Shown: one piece after another, positions 63,833 to 64,000 of the stretch
Layout: the number at the start of each line of letters is the position of its first letter
Numbering within the stretch: position 1 is the first letter of the stretch
Assembly: GCF_014356525.2 (NCBI RefSeq)
Contig: NC_052518.1
Coordinates: 28,274,655-28,338,654 of the forward strand
Origin: Nilaparvata lugens
Taxonomy: Eukaryota; Arthropoda; Insecta; Hemiptera; Delphacidae
Direction: 5' to 3'
Length of the DNA: 64,000 nucleotides
The notes under the pieces: generated by a model
What the model was told of the DNA's origin: nothing
Seen by the model: only the letters and a program-made list of their open reading frames with translations
Databases searched by the model: none
Translations under genes and position numbers: made by a program

Positions 63833-64000
63833 GTAAGCCGTCCATATAAAATATCTAAGAAATCAATTACTGCTACAAAATATGTACTTGCAATCTTATC
63901 AACTTTCGATTTCGAGAGATGAGTCTAAGAAATTATTGAATTCTGTAAGACATGCACTTGGAAACTTGTCTATATTTCATATACAGAGATGGGAGAACTT
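63833..64000. other. Right edge, Dyb intron
   Basis: Intron sequence; nothing further supported. The remaining Dyb exons are outside the window. Confidence 0.6.

Larger units (their letters stand above)
34958..63657 (+). other. Giant Dyb intron filled by nested elements
   Basis: 28,700 bp. From left to right: AT-rich intron, a minus-strand LINE remnant, an RNA-virus helicase EVE split by a Polinton, the end of the EVE, a plus-strand LINE, a second plus-strand LINE, and AT-rich intron (62870-63657). The phases of the flanking exons match (0/0). Confidence 0.9.

Overview
This is a piece of an arthropod nuclear genome, almost certainly insect and, less certainly, hemipteran. It is AT-rich and has GT-AG introns, MITEs, Jockey and CR1-like LINEs, and one recognisable host gene. 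That gene is dystrobrevin (Dyb, + strand). I could place one probable 5' non-coding exon and eleven coding exons (8917 to 63832). All exon phases agree, and together they give 558 codons: the N-terminal EF-hand-like domains, a ZZ zinc finger and the C-terminal coiled-coil helices. The gene continues past the right edge.

Region by region. (1) 1-8500 is upstream of Dyb. It holds a GC-rich unknown ORF followed by three histone-type 3' stem-loops, a hairpin MITE with 3-bp target duplications, a CR1/Jockey-like LINE (2185-4806) and degenerate repeats. (2) 8500-34957 carries all but the last visible Dyb exon. Its introns contain MITEs, LINE fragments and a nearly complete 4.7-kb Jockey element (21504-26206) flanked by an 11-bp target duplication. 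(3) 34958-63657 is a single 28.7-kb Dyb intron made of nested mobile DNA. (4) 63658-63832 is the last visible Dyb exon.

The giant intron is the main discovery. It contains a decayed copy of a positive-strand RNA-virus superfamily-1 helicase (an endogenous viral element, EVE) lying directly 5' of, and in the same orientation as, a 5'-truncated LINE. That layout suggests capture of viral RNA by LINE template switching. A complete Polinton/Maverick (38799-58084, 19,286 bp) then jumped into the EVE. It has long terminal inverted repeats starting AGTAGAGG and a perfect 6-bp target duplication (CTTATC), and the helicase frame continues across the empty site.

The Polinton carries a leftward arm with, from the centre outwards: a BIR-domain (IAP-like) protein, a two-exon gene, a parvovirus-type phospholipase A2 protein, an adenain-type protease, minor and major capsid proteins, a long protein ending in a BIR-like zinc motif, and two small ORFs. 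The rightward arm has protein-primed DNA polymerase B, integrase, packaging ATPase, a conserved Polinton protein of unknown role, a coiled-coil fibre-like protein and a small orphan. The polymerase, integrase and fibre-like ORFs are broken. The capsid, protease, PLA2, ATPase and BIR ORFs are open.

The least expected structure is at the centre of the Polinton. The polymerase appears to have a spliced 5' leader of four exons (44811-47578) without a single ATG. Its last junction creates an ATG in frame with the polymerase, and three of its introns each house an antisense gene or exon. Three promoters in the element share one layout: a TATA box followed 32-33 nt later by a TCATT initiator. All functional statements rest on reading motifs by eye; no database search was run.
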